From: Marinospirillum perlucidum
Lineage (GTDB): Bacteria; Pseudomonadota; Gammaproteobacteria; Pseudomonadales; Halomonadaceae
DNA length: 64,000 bases
Direction of reading: 5' to 3'
Assembly: GCF_003336805.1 (NCBI RefSeq)
Contig: NZ_QFWJ01000005.1
Coordinates: forward strand, 1-64,000
In this document: positions 56,251 to 64,000 of the stretch, one piece after another
How the letters are laid out: every line of letters starts with the position of its first letter
Numbering within the stretch: the stretch's first letter is position 1
Made by a program: the position numbers and the translations under genes
Notes under the pieces: generated by a model
The model's database searches: none
What the model saw: the letters and a program-made list of their open reading frames with translations, nothing else
What the model was told of the DNA's origin: nothing

Positions 56251-57918
56251 ATGCCCACTTTTTCCCGTCGACGTTTTTTGCAGGCTTCAGTTGCAGGCTT
56301 GGCAGCGACGAGTTTATCAGCCTGTACGAGCCAGTCGGTTCGCCGTCAAGACCTGCCTGCTGCGGGTGAGCAGCTACAGCTTCTTTTTTACGCCGATACC
56401 CACGCGCATTGGCTGCCGGTTACAGCCCATCCCCCGGCTAACCACCTGGGACCGATGGATCTTTTGGGCCAGGCTCCCTACATGACCGAAAGCAGTCGCT
56501 TGGATGCGCTGGGATTAAGTCCAGAAACTTCTGCGGCTGCCTGGCTGACAGCCAGGGGGGCACGCCAACAGGGGCTAGGCCTGGGCAAAATGGGCGGCTA
56601 TGCAGCCTTGGCAGCAGGTCTTAAAGCCCGTCGGGAAGCTTTTGGCCCCCAGGCCAGTCTGACACTGGAAGGCGGCCAATGCTGGAATGGCAGCGGTCTG
56701 GCTCAGGTATCTTCTGGTCGTCACGGGCCTTTGTCCAGCCACTGGCTGGGAGCCGAGGTTAGAATTGCTAGTGAAGAGCAGCAAATCTGGCCAGACACCT
56801 ACAGTGAACTCTATCAGGCCTACCAGCGCCCGGTGTTATCCGATGAACACCCCCTGAGCTTTTTTGACAAGGGCGGCATGCGCCTGGCTGTGATTGGCGT
56901 GACCTACCCGGATACTCGGGCCGAAGGCTGGGATGAAAATACCTGGCTGGCGCAAATCCAGTCACAAGTACACCAGGCCGGAGAAGAAGCTCAGTTGGTG
57001 CTCTTGTTATCCGATGCCGGGACTAATCCCAATTTCTGGCTGGCTCAGCGCCTGCAAGGCGTGGATTTAATCCTGTCATCGCGTGGACAGGATCTTTGGC
57101 CTGACCTGGTTTCTCCGCGTCTAGAGAACGCCAATCCCATTCCTGTCTGTCTGGCAGGCTCCCAGGGGCAGGGCTTTTTTGAAATCCGTCTGACCTCAGC
57201 TGGCGATCACTGGCAGCTGGAAGCCGACTATCATCCGCTCTGGAGTCAACTGGCTCCAGCCGCTTCAGGAGTGGCCGAACAGATTGCCCGCTTGAGAGCA
57301 CCCTTTGCTGGCTGGCTGGAAGAACCTCTGGCTGTTGCTCCTGACTGGCTCTATCGACGCGATGCTCTGGCTGGAACCTGGGACCAGCTGATTGCCGAGG
57401 CCCTGAAAACCCAGGGAGCACAAATGACCCTGGCGCCCGGCTTACGTCACGGTCTGGCTGTCGCCCCCGGAGAAACCCTGACCCGTGAACACCTGCTCAG
57501 CCTGACCGCTGGTTATGAAGCGCCGGTCTATTCGGTTCAAGCCGGTCGCGAAGAGGTTCGATCCAGATTGGAAGCGGGCACAGCCCAATGGCTGGGTTCG
57601 TCACTGTTTCTGCATACCAGTGAAGATCTACCGCGCTTGACGGGAGGTCAGTATTTACTGCGTTACCAGGCTCCAGCCGGACAAAGGGTTGCCGAATTGC
57701 AATGGCCTGCTCCCAGTACCAGTGATCAGGTGCGCATTAGCGGCTGGTCACAGCACTATCAGCAGGAAGGCACTCCGCTTTGGCAGCTACTGGAATCCTG
57801 GTTGCGTGAACGTCCGGCCAACTGGCAGTTACCGGAAAAAGAAGAGCCCAGCCTGGCTTTTGTTGAAGGTCATCCCGGCTGGCATCCGCAAGCGCTGGTT
57901 TCCGGAGAGCCTTCCTGA
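56251..57918 (+). CDS. SoxB-related Tat lipoprotein lacking most metal ligands
   Basis: Product of 555 residues from the ATG at 56251 (MPTFSRRRF). It has a twin-arginine signal (SRRRFLQ) and a lipobox-like LSAC at residues 22-25. The order of blocks follows SoxB and other 5'-nucleotidase-fold proteins: YADTHAHWLP (49-53 DxH), GKMGGYAALAAGLKA, LEGGQCWNGSG, LLLSDAGTNPNFWLAQRL, VDLILSSRGQD. In SoxB the corresponding residues are GGDTWQGS, SHNG and GGHTHD, so several metal ligands are replaced (Asp to Gln143, His to Asp255, His-x-His to Arg-Gly-Gln). It is probably not a thiosulfohydrolase. Its stop overlaps the gspC start (TGATG). Confidence 0.72.
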   Translation: MPTFSRRRFLQASVAGLAATSLSACTSQSVRRQDLPAAGEQLQLLFYADTHAHWLPVTAHPPANHLGPMDLLGQAPYMTESSRLDALGLSPETSAAAWLTARGARQQGLGLGKMGGYAALAAGLKARREAFGPQASLTLEGGQCWNGSGLAQVSSGRHGPLSSHWLGAEVRIASEEQQIWPDTYSELYQAYQRPVLSDEHPLSFFDKGGMRLAVIGVTYPDTRAEGWDENTWLAQIQSQVHQAGEEAQLVLLLSDAGTNPNFWLAQRLQGVDLILSSRGQDLWPDLVSPRLENANPIPVCLAGSQGQGFFEIRLTSAGDHWQLEADYHPLWSQLAPAASGVAEQIARLRAPFAGWLEEPLAVAPDWLYRRDALAGTWDQLIAEALKTQGAQMTLAPGLRHGLAVAPGETLTREHLLSLTAGYEAPVYSVQAGREEVRSRLEAGTAQWLGSSLFLHTSEDLPRLTGGQYLLRYQAPAGQRVAELQWPAPSTSDQVRISGWSQHYQQEGTPLWQLLESWLRERPANWQLPEKEEPSLAFVEGHPGWHPQALVSGEPS

Positions 57919-58856
57919 TGCCTGCCTGGCTGCCTGTGAAATCCCTGCTGCAGCTGAGTGGCTGGTTGCTGGTTGCCTGGATGAGTGCCCACTTGACCTG
58001 GACGCTTTTGCTGTACGCGCAGCCATCTACCCAGGCTAGACCGGCCTCCACTTCAGGAGCCGCCACGCCAGCGCCGGTCATCTGGCCGGATTCCCTGGCC
58101 AGTCATTGGCTGGCTTCTTCCTCTCCGGCACCTGAGGTGGAAGAAAGGGTTCAGCCCAGCCGCCTGGCCGTTCAGGTTCAGGGATTGTTTTATTCATCCC
58201 GGGCAGAGGCATCCCTGGTGGTCCTCAAGTATCAAAATCAGACGTTCACTCTGGCCGAAGGTGACCCCCTGGAAACGGGGATTACCCTGGTCAATATCCG
58301 CCCCCAGGCGCTGGTCTTCCGGCGCCACGGCCAACTGGAGCAGGTGGATCTGAACCTGACCAATGCCGAGGAAGTGGCGGATCCGTCCCAGCTTTTAAAT
58401 CAGGAAGACAGCGAAGGCACTGCCAGCAACCGTCAGACTGCTGCTCCTGAGGTATCTGGCCAAGCGCAAACGTCGTCGCCTCGAACGGAGACTGCCCCGC
58501 AATCAGTGGATCGGGAGTTACGCGTGGGCACCCGGCCTTTGGAAGATGCCTTCGGCCCGGATTTTCGTGAATCTCTGGTGCGTGACCCTCTACAGTTGAT
58601 GCGACACGTCACTCTGGTACCGCATTCGCAGGAAGGAGAACTCCAGGGCTATCGCCTGAGACCCGGATCAGACCCTAATCTTTTCCAGGCTTTGGGTCTG
58701 GAAGAAAATGATCTGCTGGTCGCTGTCGAAGGCAATCCGGTCAGCGATTCCTCACAAATGATGCAATTACACAGTCAACTGGCAACGGCTCGCAGCCTGG
58801 AGGTGGAATTACTCCGGAAGGGTGAGCGGTTGCGGTTAAGTCTGGAAATGGAGTAA
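57918..58856 (+). CDS. gspC: Type II secretion protein GspC
   Basis: Inner-membrane clamp between the assembly platform and the secretin. One transmembrane helix (LLQLSGWLLVAWMSAHLTWTL at ~10-30), a Pro/Ala linker, an HR domain (~75-150, LAVQVQGLFYSSRAEASLVVL to QALVFRRHGQLEQVDLN), a linker and a C-terminal PDZ domain (~250-310, GYRLRPGSDPNLFQALGLEENDLLVAVEG). Product of 312 residues. It is translationally coupled to the SoxB-like gene in front and followed three bases later by gspD. Confidence 0.92.
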   Translation: MPAWLPVKSLLQLSGWLLVAWMSAHLTWTLLLYAQPSTQARPASTSGAATPAPVIWPDSLASHWLASSSPAPEVEERVQPSRLAVQVQGLFYSSRAEASLVVLKYQNQTFTLAEGDPLETGITLVNIRPQALVFRRHGQLEQVDLNLTNAEEVADPSQLLNQEDSEGTASNRQTAAPEVSGQAQTSSPRTETAPQSVDRELRVGTRPLEDAFGPDFRESLVRDPLQLMRHVTLVPHSQEGELQGYRLRPGSDPNLFQALGLEENDLLVAVEGNPVSDSSQMMQLHSQLATARSLEVELLRKGERLRLSLEME

Positions 58857-58859
58857 ACG

Positions 58860-60794
58860 GTGAAACTAATCAAAATAATCGGGCTGTTACTGCTGCTTTG
58901 CTGGCCAATTTGGGCCGGTGCAGAGGAACGCTACGCCGTCAATCTCAGGGATGTGGAACTGACTGAATTTATTCAAAGTGTCGGGCGGATTACCGGTCAG
59001 AATTTTGTGGTTGACCCGCGGGTGCGTGGCCGCGTGAGCGTGCGTAGCCAGCGAGAACTGACGGCCGAAGAGGTTTACCAGGTATTCCTTTCCCAGTTGC
59101 GTGTTAATGGTTATGCCGTGGTGGAACTGGATGAAAACCGGGCCAAGGTCGTACCCGAACAGACCGCACGCCTGGAACCTCTGCCCACGGAAACGGCTGA
59201 AAACCCGGTGTCCGAAGGTCTGGATATCATGGCCACCCGCGTGGTCACCGTGGAAAACTCCAGTGCCGCCCAGCTGGTCAATATTCTCACGCCACTGATG
59301 GACCGGCGCATCGGGGTGATTACTCACTACGAGCCTTCCAACCTCCTGATTTTGACTGACTGGGGCAGTAACCTGGATAGACTGACCCGTCTGGTGGAAC
59401 GCATCGATACCGCCAGTAATGACGATATGGAAGTCGTGCTTCTGGAACATGCGGCTGCCACGGAAATGCAGGGGCTTTTGAATCAACTGCTGCGCCGGGA
59501 AGGTCAGGGCAATGCCAATGCCCCCACTCTCTTGGCAGATAGCCGCCTGAACCTGCTGATCATTCGTGGGGATGAAGCCACCCGCGAAGAAGTCAAAAAT
59601 CTCATTGCTGAACTGGATCAACCGGTCGAGCGTTCGGCCAATACCCAGGTGTTTTACCTGCGCCATGCTTCGGCCCCGGAAATGGTGGAATTGCTAAGAG
59701 GCTTGACTGAGGAAACAGCAACGGGTGGCGAAGAAGGTTCGACCAGTGCATCTTTGAAAATCCAGGCGCATGAGGCCACCAATGCCCTGGTGGTGTCTGG
59801 CAGTCCCGACCAGATCCGCGAGATGCGCCTGCTGGTGGATCAGCTGGATATCCGTCGTGCCCAGGTGCTGGTGGAAGCCATTATCGTGGAAATTTCCGAA
59901 AACCGCGCCCGCGATCTGGGGGTGCAGTGGTTGTTTGCCGATACTGCGGATGGTTCCATCCCCGTAGGCGCAGGTGGTTTTCCCGGTAATACCTCCCTGG
60001 GCGGGGAAACCAGTGCCAATCTCTTGAGCGGTGACCGAGCCTCGATTTTTGAAGCCCTGGCTGGCATGACCGGAATTACCGGCGGAGTGGGGCGGCTGTC
60101 TTCTTCGGGCATCAGTTTTGGCGTCCTTTTGAATGCCATCCAGCGGGATACCGATTTTAATATCCTCTCCACGCCCAGCATCCTGACCCTGGATAATGCC
60201 GAAGCCTCGATTCTGGTCGGTCAGGAAGTCCCCTTTATTACCGGCTCCACCGCCGGGGACAACAACACCAACCCCTTTCAGACCATTCAGCGCCGGGAAG
60301 TGGGGATACGCCTGCAGATCAAGCCCCAGATCAATGACGGGGATTCCGTGCGTCTGGAGATTCTCCAGGAAGTCTCCAATATCGAGGATGCCACCCGGGC
60401 CAGCGACATTATCACCAACAAGCGGGAAATCAGCACCACGGTGATGGCCGATAACAACGACATCATCGTGCTGGGCGGGCTGATTCGCGAGGATGAGCAG
60501 GAGACCTTTAGCAAGGTGCCCTTCCTGGGGGATATCCCGCTGTTGGGGGTATTGTTCCGCTCCAGTAGTGTCAGCCGGGAAAAACGCAACCTGATGGTGT
60601 TTATCAAGCCACGTATTCTGCATGACCGCGATGCCCTGGCTCTAGCTTCCAGTGAAAAATACCGCTATATGCGGGCTGCTCAGCTACTGCGCGATAGTGA
60701 ACAGCGCCGCCTGGATGCCTGGGAACCTCAGGGGCTTAACGAACAGGAAGTCAATCTGCAAAGCCTCTTCCCGGCGCGGCAGGAAAGGCCATGA
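58860..60794 (+). CDS. gspD: Type II secretion secretin GspD
   Basis: Outer-membrane multimeric channel. Starts with GTG at 58860 (GGAG seven bases upstream) and a signal peptide (MKLIKIIGLLLLLCWPIWAGA). The N0 domain (YAVNLRDVELTEFIQSVGRI) is followed by N1-N3 repeats and the secretin core (VPFITGSTAGDNNTNPF, RREVGIRLQIKPQINDGDSV, IIVLGGLIREDEQETFSKVPFLGDIPLLG). Product of 644 residues. The C-terminus is short after the last secretin strand, and no clear S-domain for pilotin binding was seen. Confidence 0.95.
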   Translation: MKLIKIIGLLLLLCWPIWAGAEERYAVNLRDVELTEFIQSVGRITGQNFVVDPRVRGRVSVRSQRELTAEEVYQVFLSQLRVNGYAVVELDENRAKVVPEQTARLEPLPTETAENPVSEGLDIMATRVVTVENSSAAQLVNILTPLMDRRIGVITHYEPSNLLILTDWGSNLDRLTRLVERIDTASNDDMEVVLLEHAAATEMQGLLNQLLRREGQGNANAPTLLADSRLNLLIIRGDEATREEVKNLIAELDQPVERSANTQVFYLRHASAPEMVELLRGLTEETATGGEEGSTSASLKIQAHEATNALVVSGSPDQIREMRLLVDQLDIRRAQVLVEAIIVEISENRARDLGVQWLFADTADGSIPVGAGGFPGNTSLGGETSANLLSGDRASIFEALAGMTGITGGVGRLSSSGISFGVLLNAIQRDTDFNILSTPSILTLDNAEASILVGQEVPFITGSTAGDNNTNPFQTIQRREVGIRLQIKPQINDGDSVRLEILQEVSNIEDATRASDIITNKREISTTVMADNNDIIVLGGLIREDEQETFSKVPFLGDIPLLGVLFRSSSVSREKRNLMVFIKPRILHDRDALALASSEKYRYMRAAQLLRDSEQRRLDAWEPQGLNEQEVNLQSLFPARQERP

Positions 60795-62260
60795 TGCGAG
60801 TGGAGTTGCTGCCTTACCGCTTTGCCAAGCGCTTTGGGGTGTTGGTGGAACCCCAGGCTGACGGTCGTTATCTGCTGGTGGTCGATGAGGAGGCAGATTT
60901 GTCCAGCATCCAGGAAGTCTTGCGCACTGCGGGTGACCCGCTGGCGCTGGAAAGAGTCGCTCGTGAGGATTTTGAACGCCGCCTTTCCCGTACCTATGAT
61001 GCCGGACGAGCTTCCACCACCGAGCTGATCGAAGGGCTGGAAGAGGTTAATCTCGACAGCCTGATGGAAGAACTGCCCGCCATTGAAGACCTGCTGGAGA
61101 GCGAGGGTGAGGCCCCGATTATCCGCCTGATTAACGGGCTCTTTTCCGAAGCCCTGCGTTTGGCTGCTTCAGATATCCATATAGAAACCTTTGAGCAGGA
61201 GTTGCTGGTCCGCTTTCGGGTGGATGGTGTGCTTCTGGAAGTCATGCGACCACCGCGCAAGCTGGCTCCCATGCTGGTCTCGCGAATCAAGGTGATGGCG
61301 CGCCTGGATATTGCCGAAAAACGTCATCCCCAGGATGGTCGCATTACCGTGAGAACGGCAGGACGGGAGGTGGATATCCGCGTTTCCACCCTGCCTTCCA
61401 TCTATGGCGAAAGGGTGGTCATGCGCCTGCTGGACAAGACCGCGGCCTTGATGGGCCTGACCGAATTGGGCATGCCGGAAAAAGTTCGCGAAACCTTTCG
61501 GGATTTGCTCAAACAGCCCAATGGCATCCTGCTGGTAACCGGGCCAACCGGGTCGGGTAAAACCACCAGTCTCTATGCCAGTCTCAATGAACTCAATGAT
61601 GCCAGCCGTAATATCCTTACCGTGGAAGATCCGGTGGAATATGCGATTGCCGGTATCGGCCAGACCTCGGTTAATGTCAAAGCGGGTATGACCTTTGCCA
61701 AGGGGCTGAGAGCCATTCTGCGCCAGGACCCGGATGTGGTCATGATCGGTGAAATCCGTGACCTGGAAACAGCCTCCATTGCGGTGCAGGCGAGTTTGAC
61801 CGGGCATCTGGTGCTTTCCACCCTGCATACCAATTCGGCACTGGGGGCCATTACCCGCTTGCGTGACATGGGAGTGGAGCCCTTTTTGCTGGCCTCCAGT
61901 CTCAAGGGAGTCATGGCCCAGCGCCTGGTGCGTCGCCTCTGTAACCACTGCAGCCAGTCTCGACCCTTGCGGGATTCCGAACGCGCCTGGTTGGGTCAGG
62001 CTGCTGAAGGGCTGCAAGAGGTTCGTGATGCCGTGGGCTGCCCACATTGTCAGCAGACTGGCTATTCCGGGCGGATCGGTCTTTATGAACTCGTTCCCAT
62101 TAATGCCAGTCTGGCCGACAAGATTCACGAGGGGGCGGCTGAGGCTGAAATGGCCCGGGAAGTTTTTCAGGAGTGGCCGGACCTGCTGGCTGCCGGGGTG
62201 GAACGTATCGCCCGGGGAGAAACCACCCTGGAAGATGTCCTGCGCGTGACCCGGAGTTAA
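60791..62260 (+). CDS. gspE: Type II secretion ATPase GspE
   Basis: Cytoplasmic motor. The N-terminal domain (~1-110) is short; the core has Walker A GPTGSGKTTSLYASL, the Asp box DPVEYAIAGIGQTSVN and Walker B DPDVVMIGEIRDLETASIA. A tetracysteine site is formed by CNHCSQS and CPHCQQTGYSGRIGLYE. Product of 489 residues, starting MMRVELLPYRFAKRFG and overlapping the gspD stop by four bases. Confidence 0.95.
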   Translation: MMRVELLPYRFAKRFGVLVEPQADGRYLLVVDEEADLSSIQEVLRTAGDPLALERVAREDFERRLSRTYDAGRASTTELIEGLEEVNLDSLMEELPAIEDLLESEGEAPIIRLINGLFSEALRLAASDIHIETFEQELLVRFRVDGVLLEVMRPPRKLAPMLVSRIKVMARLDIAEKRHPQDGRITVRTAGREVDIRVSTLPSIYGERVVMRLLDKTAALMGLTELGMPEKVRETFRDLLKQPNGILLVTGPTGSGKTTSLYASLNELNDASRNILTVEDPVEYAIAGIGQTSVNVKAGMTFAKGLRAILRQDPDVVMIGEIRDLETASIAVQASLTGHLVLSTLHTNSALGAITRLRDMGVEPFLLASSLKGVMAQRLVRRLCNHCSQSRPLRDSERAWLGQAAEGLQEVRDAVGCPHCQQTGYSGRIGLYELVPINASLADKIHEGAAEAEMAREVFQEWPDLLAAGVERIARGETTLEDVLRVTRS

Positions 62261-62263
62261 TGC

Positions 62264-63481
62264 ATGGATTCCTTTCGTTATCAGGCGTTGGATCGTCAAG
62301 GCAAAACCCAGAAGGGGGTGCTGGAAGCCGATAGTGAACGTCATGCGCGTCAGCTCTTGCGTGATCGTGGACTCTTTCCCCGCAAGGTGGAAATCAGTCA
62401 CGGCAAAGCCGAGCGGACGAGCCCTACCCGGTCGGCAGCCGGTCATCTGAGTCATGATCAGAAAACCCTGTTTACCCGCCAACTAGCTACCCTGGTTGCC
62501 GCGGGTTTGCCCCTGGAAAACGCTCTGGAAACCCTGAGCAAGCAGGCGGAAACCGACAAGCAACGCAGTCTTCTCCTGGGACTGCGCACCCGGGTGCGCG
62601 AAGGCCACAGCCTGGCGGATAGCCTGAAAGCCTGGCCGCAAACCTTCCAATCACTCTATATCGCCCTGGTTGCAGCCGGGGAAAAAGCCGGACGTCTGGA
62701 TCAGGTACTGCAGCGTCTAGCCGATTATCTGGAAACCACCCAGAAGCAACGTCAGAAAGCCGGTATGGCGCTGGTTTACCCCGTCTTGTTGACCCTGGTT
62801 TCACTGGGGATCGTGATTGCCCTGATGACCTTTGTCGTGCCTCGGATTGTCAGCCAGTTCGATCATGCCGGGCAGACTCTTCCCGCTATCACCCGGGCCC
62901 TGATCTGGATTAGTGATACCCTGAGAGACTGGGGGCTGCTCTTGGCCTGCCTGCTTGTGGGCGGATTCTTGCTGGTGCGTTTTTTACTCAGCAAACCCCG
63001 ATTGCGTCTGGCCTGGCATCGCAGGCAACTCAGCCTGCCATTGGTAGGCAAGCTGGGGCGGGCTTTGAATACCGCGCGTCTGGCGCGAACAGTTGCCATT
63101 CTCACCGGCAGTGGTATCCCCCTGCTCGAAGCCCTCAAGGTGGCGCGGCAAACCCTGGGCAATCTCTATATGCAACAAAAGGTGGAAGGCATCATTGATC
63201 AGGTTCGTGAGGGGGTGAGCCTGCACCGCGCACTGGAAGCCAGTGAGGAGTTCCCGCCGATGATGGTTTATATGGTGGCCAGCGGCGAAGCCAGTGGTGA
63301 ATTGGATCAGATGTTGACCCGGGTCGCTGATTTGCAGGATGGCGAATTTCAACAAAAAGTGGATGTCAGTCTGGCCTTGTTTGAACCCCTGATGATTCTG
63401 TTCATGGGGGGCGTGGTGCTGACGATCGTGCTGGCGATCCTCTTGCCGATTATGCAGTTGAATGATGTGCTCAACCTCTAG
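62264..63481 (+). CDS. gspF: Type II secretion inner-membrane platform GspF
   Basis: Three transmembrane segments and two T2SF repeats: FTRQLATLVAAGLPLENALE near residue 70 and ARTVAILTGSGIPLLEAL near residue 270. The chain ends with LFEPLMILFMGGVVLTIVLAILLPI. Product of 405 residues, beginning MDSFRYQALDRQGKTQKGV. It starts three bases after gspE. Confidence 0.95.
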   Translation: MDSFRYQALDRQGKTQKGVLEADSERHARQLLRDRGLFPRKVEISHGKAERTSPTRSAAGHLSHDQKTLFTRQLATLVAAGLPLENALETLSKQAETDKQRSLLLGLRTRVREGHSLADSLKAWPQTFQSLYIALVAAGEKAGRLDQVLQRLADYLETTQKQRQKAGMALVYPVLLTLVSLGIVIALMTFVVPRIVSQFDHAGQTLPAITRALIWISDTLRDWGLLLACLLVGGFLLVRFLLSKPRLRLAWHRRQLSLPLVGKLGRALNTARLARTVAILTGSGIPLLEALKVARQTLGNLYMQQKVEGIIDQVREGVSLHRALEASEEFPPMMVYMVASGEASGELDQMLTRVADLQDGEFQQKVDVSLALFEPLMILFMGGVVLTIVLAILLPIMQLNDVLNL

Positions 63482-63504
63482 TGTGTAAACCGAAGGAAGA
63501 AAAA

Positions 63505-63936
63505 ATGCAGCAAGTCAAAAAAAACAAGGGTTTCACCCTCTTGGAAGTGATGGTGGTGCTGGTCATTATCGGCCTGCTGGTTGCGATCGTGGCGCCCAAT
63601 GTTCTGGATAACCAGGACAAGGCCATGGTGCAAAAAGCCAAGGCCGATCTGGCCAGCCTGGAGCAGGCACTGGAAATGTATCGTCTGGATAACTTCAATT
63701 ACCCCACCAGTGAACAAGGCCTGGATGCACTGGTTACTAAGCCCACCCTGGCTCCGCAACCGGATAACTACCGCGAGAATGGCTATATCCGCCGCTTGCC
63801 GACTGATCCCTGGGGCAATGACTACCAATACCGTCAACCGGGAGAACACGGCCGCGTGGATATCTACTCCCTGGGGGCGGATGGTCGTGAAGGCGGCGAA
63901 GATCTGAATGCCGATGTCGGCAACTGGGAACTCTAG
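63505..63936 (+). CDS. gspG: Major pseudopilin GspG
   Basis: Prepilin-like subunit of the T2SS pseudopilus. The leader MQQVKKNKG precedes the PilD cleavage site and FTLLEVMVVLVIIGLLVAIVA. The C-terminal region has the GspG blocks DNFNYPTSEQGLDALV and DPWGNDYQYRQPGEHGRVDIYSLG with calcium-site acidic residues. Product of 143 residues from the ATG at 63505; the longer frame to 63481 has no ribosome binding site. Confidence 0.95.
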   Translation: MQQVKKNKGFTLLEVMVVLVIIGLLVAIVAPNVLDNQDKAMVQKAKADLASLEQALEMYRLDNFNYPTSEQGLDALVTKPTLAPQPDNYRENGYIRRLPTDPWGNDYQYRQPGEHGRVDIYSLGADGREGGEDLNADVGNWEL

Positions 63937-63947
63937 GTCATCTCTTG

Positions 63948-64000
63948 ATGTTGCCTCGGTCCCGCCAGGCAGGCTTTACCCTGCTGGAAATGATGGTGGT
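63948..64000 (+). CDS. gspH: Minor pseudopilin GspH, 5' end only
   Basis: Seventeen codons are visible: a short leader MLPRSRQAG, then FTLLEMMVV, the prepilin cleavage motif. Position after gspG fits gspH in the standard gspCDEFGH order. The gene continues beyond the window. Confidence 0.8.
   Translation, partial: MLPRSRQAGFTLLEMMV

Noticed and set aside
59694-60623. 309-residue antisense frame opposite gspD
   Set aside because: Shadow of the secretin core; composition typical of reverse-complement coding sequence.
61169-62482. 437-residue antisense frame opposite gspE
   Set aside because: Shadow of gspE, which is certain from its motifs.

Overview
The window looks like a chromosomal segment of a gammaproteobacterium, most likely an Oceanospirillales/Pseudomonadales-type aquatic heterotroph. 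The long (531-residue) isocitrate lyase of the Pseudomonas kind, the clpS-clpA / infA / bpt-aat / ftsK-lolA-rarA neighbourhood, tusDCB-tusE beside a YccA-like gene, the pilA/pilBCD locus and a gspCDEFGH operon all fit this. No rRNA gene, tRNA or CRISPR array was seen. Genus-level placement is inference.

Layout. 1-1,100: end of an IS481-like transposase gene, a 148-bp inverted-repeat (MITE-like) element and an orphan ADP-ribosyltransferase-like gene. 1,100-9,470 (minus strand): aceA, a GNAT protein, roxA, purB, hflD, mnmA, nudJ, rluE. 9,650-14,170: an N-degron cluster, with clpS-clpA (adaptor and unfoldase) facing infA and the two aminoacyl-protein transferases bpt and aat. 14,300-18,800: ftsK, lolA, rarA. 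18,800-26,900: a DUF4160/DUF2442 pair, type IV pilus genes pilD-pilC-pilB and pilA, a phosphotransferase-like membrane enzyme directly after pilA, a DUF5610 gene and a HepT/MntA (type VII) toxin-antitoxin pair. 26,960-34,400: aroG, tusE-tusB-tusC-tusD with a Bax-inhibitor-1 family gene, a thiolase-fold protein, a second DUF4160/DUF2442 pair, a YkgJ-like protein, trhP and tatD.

34,490-56,030 is the accessory and most unusual part. One NarL-type response regulator is followed by two sensor kinases with near-identical transmitter motifs but different sensors. Then come three large lipoproteins of one unrecognised family (two are close paralogues), a FecR-domain protein with a very acidic tail, a TPR/beta-barrel outer-membrane protein, a fourth unrelated lipoprotein, a subtilisin-like protease ending in a CFI-box-type C-terminal domain, and a DUF1501/DUF1800 pair. 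The DUF1800 lipoprotein gene carries an in-frame UGA.

56,250-64,000: a Tat-type lipoprotein related to SoxB that has lost most of its metal ligands is translationally coupled to gspC and begins the type II secretion operon gspC-D-E-F-G-H, which runs off the end of the window.

Links between genes. MnmA and the TusBCD/TusE relay act in wobble-uridine 2-thiolation, and TrhP hydroxylates the same tRNA position. ClpS/ClpA with Aat/Bpt form a complete N-degron recognition and degradation route. PilD is the only prepilin peptidase here and can process both PilA and the Gsp pseudopilins. LolA carries lipoproteins to the outer membrane, and this window has at least five large ones. A reasonable hypothesis is that the 38-58 kb region encodes an envelope or surface lipoprotein system that uses the adjacent barrel and/or the type II secretion machine.
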